From assembly GCA_017402895.1 (NCBI GenBank), contig JAFPLG010000041.1:1-9097 (forward strand): a stretch of DNA of 9,097 bases. The letters run 5' to 3'. Position 1 is the stretch's first letter; the number at the start of each line of letters is the position of its first letter. The position numbers were made by a program, and so were the translations under genes. The notes below the pieces were generated by a model, which did no database searches, was not told where the DNA came from, and was given only the letters and a program-made list of their open reading frames with translations. This DNA is from Paludibacteraceae bacterium (lineage in GTDB: Bacteria; Bacteroidota; Bacteroidia; Bacteroidales; Paludibacteraceae). This document shows positions 6,900 to 9,097 of this stretch, in pieces.

Positions 6900-8375
6900 T
6901 TATCTCGTACTTGGAAGATGTCCGAAGTACTCTTTGTAACACTTGGTGAAATACCCCGGACTGGAGAAGCAGAGTTCCAACGACACCTGTTGGACGGTCA
7001 TATCGGTGGTACGTAATAACTCGTCTGCGCGTATTAACCGCCGTTCGCGTATATAATCAAGCGGACCCTTTCCGGTTATTGTTTTGACACGTCGGAAAAT
7101 TTGTGTACGACTTAGAGCCAACTTGCCACCCAAGAACTCCACATTCAAATCGGGATCGGTCAAATGGTCATCGACAATCTGTTTCAATCGTTCTCCAAAC
7201 GCCATATCGCGACGGCTGAGTTGGATAGCTTCTTGAACCTCTTCCAGTTGAGGTAGAATGTCGCGTTTGATTTCTTTTTTTAGAGTGCGCTGGGAATAGA
7301 GTAAAAAACCAAGTGCAAGGAAGAAAAAGATTCCCACCAAGACCGTGGATACAATAAAAATGGTTTTAACGTTTTTTATCTGCTGCCAACGAGACTCAGA
7401 TTGCAACTGGACAATATGCAAGGTTTCCAAATCGTGCATACGTGCACGGTATTGCACCAACATAGGATTAGCTACACTGGCATCAATCAGCATTGTTTCC
7501 AATACGGTATCGCGCACAAAAGGTTCTTTCGATAGAATATGCGCTGCCGTTTCAATAATCATGTCGCCGCGAGATGGATAGGTTGCAGAACACTCAATGG
7601 TTCCATCCACAATTGCTTGCAATCCGAGCATGATTCCATCCACTCCCATGATACGTACACTACCCTTTCCGTATCCTTTGCTGTCACGTACGGCTTCTGC
7701 TGCACCAAGTGCCATCAGGTCGTTATGAGCCACGATAGCTTCTACGTGCTTGTGTGTGCGCAAGTATTCGAGAACCACCTTGTATGCATCTTCTTTGTAC
7801 CAAGATCCCATGACAGACTCTATCTGCGGCTGTACTGCATCAAATTGAGACAAAGATTCCATCATGCCTTGATGACGGAGGGTTGCAGGTGTCGAACCGG
7901 GAAGACCTGCCACTTCCAACACATGAATGGGTTGCTTCTCATTGACCTGAATGGATAAAAGCCAATCAGCCATCAGTTGTCCCACACGATAATTATCCCC
8001 TCCAATAAATGCCGTCCATTCATCGCCGGGCACACGACGATCGGCTACGATAACAGGAATACCAGCACGATAAGCACGTGTAACTGCCGGCTGCACAGCC
8101 GCTGCTTCGTTGGGACTAACGATAAGAAGATCAACACGCTCGCGGATAAAACTATCTATCTGCGCACACTGCATTTCATTACTGCCATACGCAATACGGT
8201 GAGAAAGTGTCATCTCGGGATGCAGAAGCAATTCGCGATCCATCTCATCGTTCATCTTCTGTCGCCATGCATCATCCAGACACTGGCTCACACCGATACG
8301 ATACTGCTCCTGACGCGTACTACAACTCATCAGAATGAATGATAAAATTACAATAGTAATAATTATGTTTCTCAT
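6900..8375 (-). CDS. Membrane-bound one-component regulator: periplasmic LacI/RbsB-type sensor, transmembrane helix, AraC HTH
   Basis: This 491-residue protein joins a periplasmic sugar-binding domain to a cytoplasmic DNA-binding domain. The ATG at 8375 is chosen because the longer frame would begin with TTG at 8399, inside the -7 box. The N-terminus (MRNIIITIVILSFILMSC) is a signal peptide or membrane anchor with a weak lipobox. A Peripla_BP_4-like domain spans about 25-300 (RIGVSQ, DLLIVSPNEA, GIPVIVADRRV, VAHNDLMALGAAEAV). A polar helix (about 312-337), one transmembrane segment (338-360) and a charged helical linker (about 362-393) follow. The C-terminal AraC domain (about 395-491) has both helix-turn-helix units, ending in FSSPGYFTKCYKEYFG and PSTR. 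There is no kinase or receiver domain, unlike the fructose sensor BT1754. It probably senses fructose or a fructo-oligosaccharide and controls the GH32 operon and itself. The ligand is inferred from the neighbours. Confidence 0.88.
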   Translation of the reverse strand: MRNIIITIVILSFILMSCSTRQEQYRIGVSQCLDDAWRQKMNDEMDRELLLHPEMTLSHRIAYGSNEMQCAQIDSFIRERVDLLIVSPNEAAAVQPAVTRAYRAGIPVIVADRRVPGDEWTAFIGGDNYRVGQLMADWLLSIQVNEKQPIHVLEVAGLPGSTPATLRHQGMMESLSQFDAVQPQIESVMGSWYKEDAYKVVLEYLRTHKHVEAIVAHNDLMALGAAEAVRDSKGYGKGSVRIMGVDGIMLGLQAIVDGTIECSATYPSRGDMIIETAAHILSKEPFVRDTVLETMLIDASVANPMLVQYRARMHDLETLHIVQLQSESRWQQIKNVKTIFIVSTVLVGIFFFLALGFLLYSQRTLKKEIKRDILPQLEEVQEAIQLSRRDMAFGERLKQIVDDHLTDPDLNVEFLGGKLALSRTQIFRRVKTITGKGPLDYIRERRLIRADELLRTTDMTVQQVSLELCFSSPGYFTKCYKEYFGHLPSTR

Positions 8376-8377
8376 GG

Positions 8378-8416
8378 TGCAACATTTTTCACGTTGCAAA
8401 GATACAACATTTTTAG
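8378..8416. promoter_or_regulatory. Putative autoregulatory operator motifs at the regulator promoter
   Basis: Three versions of the motif found upstream of GH32 recur here. The 12-mer tgcaacattttt (8378-8389) is identical to 6871-6882. The 12-mer caacatttttag (8405-8416) is identical to 6873-6884. A GTTGCA core on the plus strand lies at 8393-8398. The sites overlap the -7 box and the expected transcription start, where a bound protein would usually repress. Sharing of motifs by the two promoters flanking the regulator gene suggests that it binds both. Confidence 0.5.
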
Positions 8417-8428
8417 CAAATATACAAA
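8397..8428 (-). promoter_or_regulatory. Bacteroides-type promoter of the regulator gene
   Basis: On the minus strand, TTTG (8428-8425) is followed after exactly 20 bases by TATCTTTG (8404-8397), a full match to the Bacteroides -33/-7 consensus. Transcription should start near 8390, leaving a leader of roughly 15 bases before the ATG at 8375. A second TATATTTG lies at 8424-8417 inside the spacer, but no TTTG lies at the matching upstream distance that would make it the better choice. Confidence 0.75.
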
Positions 8429-8448
8429 TATTTTTTCAATAAAATATA

Positions 8449-8529
8449 AAATATTTGCGTTTTTATGATTTTAGTGGATTTTCTTGGAAATAATGACATT
8501 TTTTCCAAGGTTTTTTGTCGCAAATATTT
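8449..8529. repeat. Nested inverted repeats in the gap between the 5S terminator and the regulator promoter
   Basis: An outer 11-base perfect inverted repeat (aaatatttgcg at 8449-8459, cgcaaatattt at 8519-8529) encloses an inner 8-base one (cttggaaa at 8483-8490, tttccaag at 8502-8509, 11-base loop). On the plus strand the inner hairpin is followed by GG or G and TTTTTT (to 8516), so it resembles a terminator for plus-strand transcription, although no plus-strand gene is present in the window. It could instead be a protein-binding site upstream of the regulator promoter. Nothing coding was seen between 8429 and 8566. Confidence 0.5.
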
Positions 8530-8566
8530 GTGAAGTTTGTGACGAATCAGTGACGTAGATAAACCG

Positions 8567-8607
8567 CAACAAAAACAAAGAGCCCGAAGATTTCTCTTCG
8601 AGGCTCT
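8567..8607 (-). terminator. Intrinsic terminator of the rRNA operon
   Basis: Just after the 5S gene the minus strand forms a 12-pair hairpin with one bulged base. AGAGCC pairs with GGCTCT (8607-8602 with 8584-8579), then CGAAGA pairs with TCTTCG (8600-8595 with 8590-8585), closed by a GAAA tetraloop (8594-8591). A T-rich tract, TTGTTTTTGTTG (8578-8567), follows. This is the classical form and position for an rRNA operon terminator, and it separates rRNA transcription from the regulator gene. Confidence 0.9.
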
Positions 8608-8611
8608 GAAA

Positions 8612-8719
8612 ATGGCGGCTACCTACTCTCCCACGATATGCAGTACCATCGGCGTTGCTGAGCTTAACGACCCTGTTCGGAATGGGAAGGGGTGGGACCT
8701 CAGCGCTATAACCACCTAA
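8612..8719 (-). rRNA. rrf: 5S ribosomal RNA
   Basis: The minus strand carries the conserved 5S core CCATTCCGAACAGGG followed by GTTAAGCTCAGCAACGCCGA and GATGGTACTGC, then GTGGGAGAGTAGG. The ends are set by helix I: GGTGGTTA (8716-8709) pairs with TAGCCGCC (8621-8614), including G-U pairs. The length of about 108 bases is usual for Bacteroidales 5S. It lies downstream of the 23S gene and directly before the terminator. The exact mature ends are uncertain by a few bases. Confidence 0.95.
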
Positions 8720-8739
8720 ATTATAAGTTGGATGCTACG

Positions 8740-8829
8740 CGTTGTTTTCGTAGTTTACGTTGTTTTCGTAGTTTCCGTAAAATACGTAGAATACGTAAAA
8801 TACGCAAAATACGTAAAGTACGTAGAATA
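8740..8829 (-). repeat. Ten-unit 9-base tandem repeat in the 23S-5S spacer
   Basis: Read on the plus strand, ten consecutive 9-base units all begin with CG: cgttgtttt, cgtagttta, cgttgtttt, cgtagtttc, cgtaaaata, cgtagaata, cgtaaaata, cgcaaaata, cgtaaagta, cgtagaata. The first four form an 18-base duplicate and are T-rich; the last six are A-rich. The two halves are partly complementary, so the precursor rRNA could fold them into an imperfect hairpin. No tRNA or open frame was seen in the spacer. Confidence 0.8.
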
Positions 8830-8880
8830 CGCGCAGCAAACATAGTGTTGACGTATTGAATTAGAAGTTACGATTACGTT

Positions 8881-8939
8881 GTTTCTCTCACCCTTAAAAA
8901 AGGGTGGCAATTCTGCGATCGAGTCGCGAATTGAGAAAC
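8881..8939 (-). other. Foldable spacer element next to the 23S 3' end (three-way junction)
   Basis: A 7-base closing stem (gtttctc 8881-8887 with gagaaac 8933-8939) encloses two hairpins. The first pairs caccctt (8889-8895) with aagggtg (8900-8906) around an AAAA loop. The second pairs aattc plus gcga (8909-8918, one bulged base) with tcgc plus gaatt (8924-8932) around a 5-base loop. The complementary strand, which is the transcribed precursor, has the same pairing. Its position suggests a role in rRNA processing, but this is inferred from structure only. Confidence 0.5.
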
Positions 8940-8944
8940 CTTTT

Positions 8945-9097
<153 letters not shown>

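Noticed and set aside
8376..8399. TTG start giving a regulator eight residues longer
   Set aside because: The TTG overlaps the -7 promoter box and would lie upstream of the expected transcription start; the ATG at 8375 gives a standard signal sequence.
8539..8555. Two GTGACG sequences with an 11-base period (8539 and 8550)
   Set aside because: Only six bases each and not seen at the other promoter; too short to support a binding site.
8720..8944. A tRNA gene or a CRISPR array in the 23S-5S spacer
   Set aside because: No tRNA arms or anticodon loop fit, and the 9-base units have no spacer sequences between them, so it is a simple tandem repeat.

Overview
This window comes from a member of the Bacteroidota, most likely a Bacteroidales species from a gut-type habitat. 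The evidence is a SusC-type TonB-dependent receptor, two promoters that match the Bacteroides consensus exactly (TTTG, 20 bases, TAnnTTTG), A-rich leaders without strong Shine-Dalgarno sites, and the tail of an rRNA operon with a Bacteroidales-like 5S sequence. Genus or species cannot be fixed from the window. Every gene lies on the minus strand, so transcription runs from high to low coordinates.

Layout in the direction of transcription. Positions 9097-8945 are the 3' end of a 23S rRNA gene. A repeat-rich and foldable 23S-5S spacer follows, then the 5S rRNA (about 8719-8612) and a strong intrinsic terminator (8607-8567). About 140 bases without a gene then hold a nested inverted repeat. Next is a promoter (8428-8397) and a membrane-bound regulator (8375-6900) with a periplasmic sugar-binding domain, one membrane helix and an AraC-type DNA-binding domain. 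The 148-base gap after it holds putative operators and a second promoter (6814-6783). That promoter drives a tight run of genes: GH32 fructan hydrolase lipoprotein (6751-5336), FucP-like MFS sugar importer (5321-4161), PfkB-family fructokinase (4120-3215), SusC-like outer-membrane receptor (3195-88), and possibly the first codons of a SusD-like partner (70-1), which runs off the window.

Together these genes read as a compact fructan (levan or inulin) polysaccharide utilization locus. SusC, with a presumed SusD beyond the edge, would import fructo-oligosaccharides across the outer membrane. The GH32 enzyme would release fructose, the MFS carrier would move it into the cytoplasm, and fructokinase would phosphorylate it. 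The regulator would sense the sugar in the periplasm and act directly on the promoter. The known Bacteroides thetaiotaomicron fructan locus uses a hybrid two-component sensor (BT1754) for this. Here the kinase and receiver modules are absent, leaving a one-component, membrane-tethered version. A GTTGCA-containing motif, present in several copies at both the GH32 promoter and the regulator's own promoter, is the best candidate for its binding site. This regulator and operator pair is the most interesting feature of the window.
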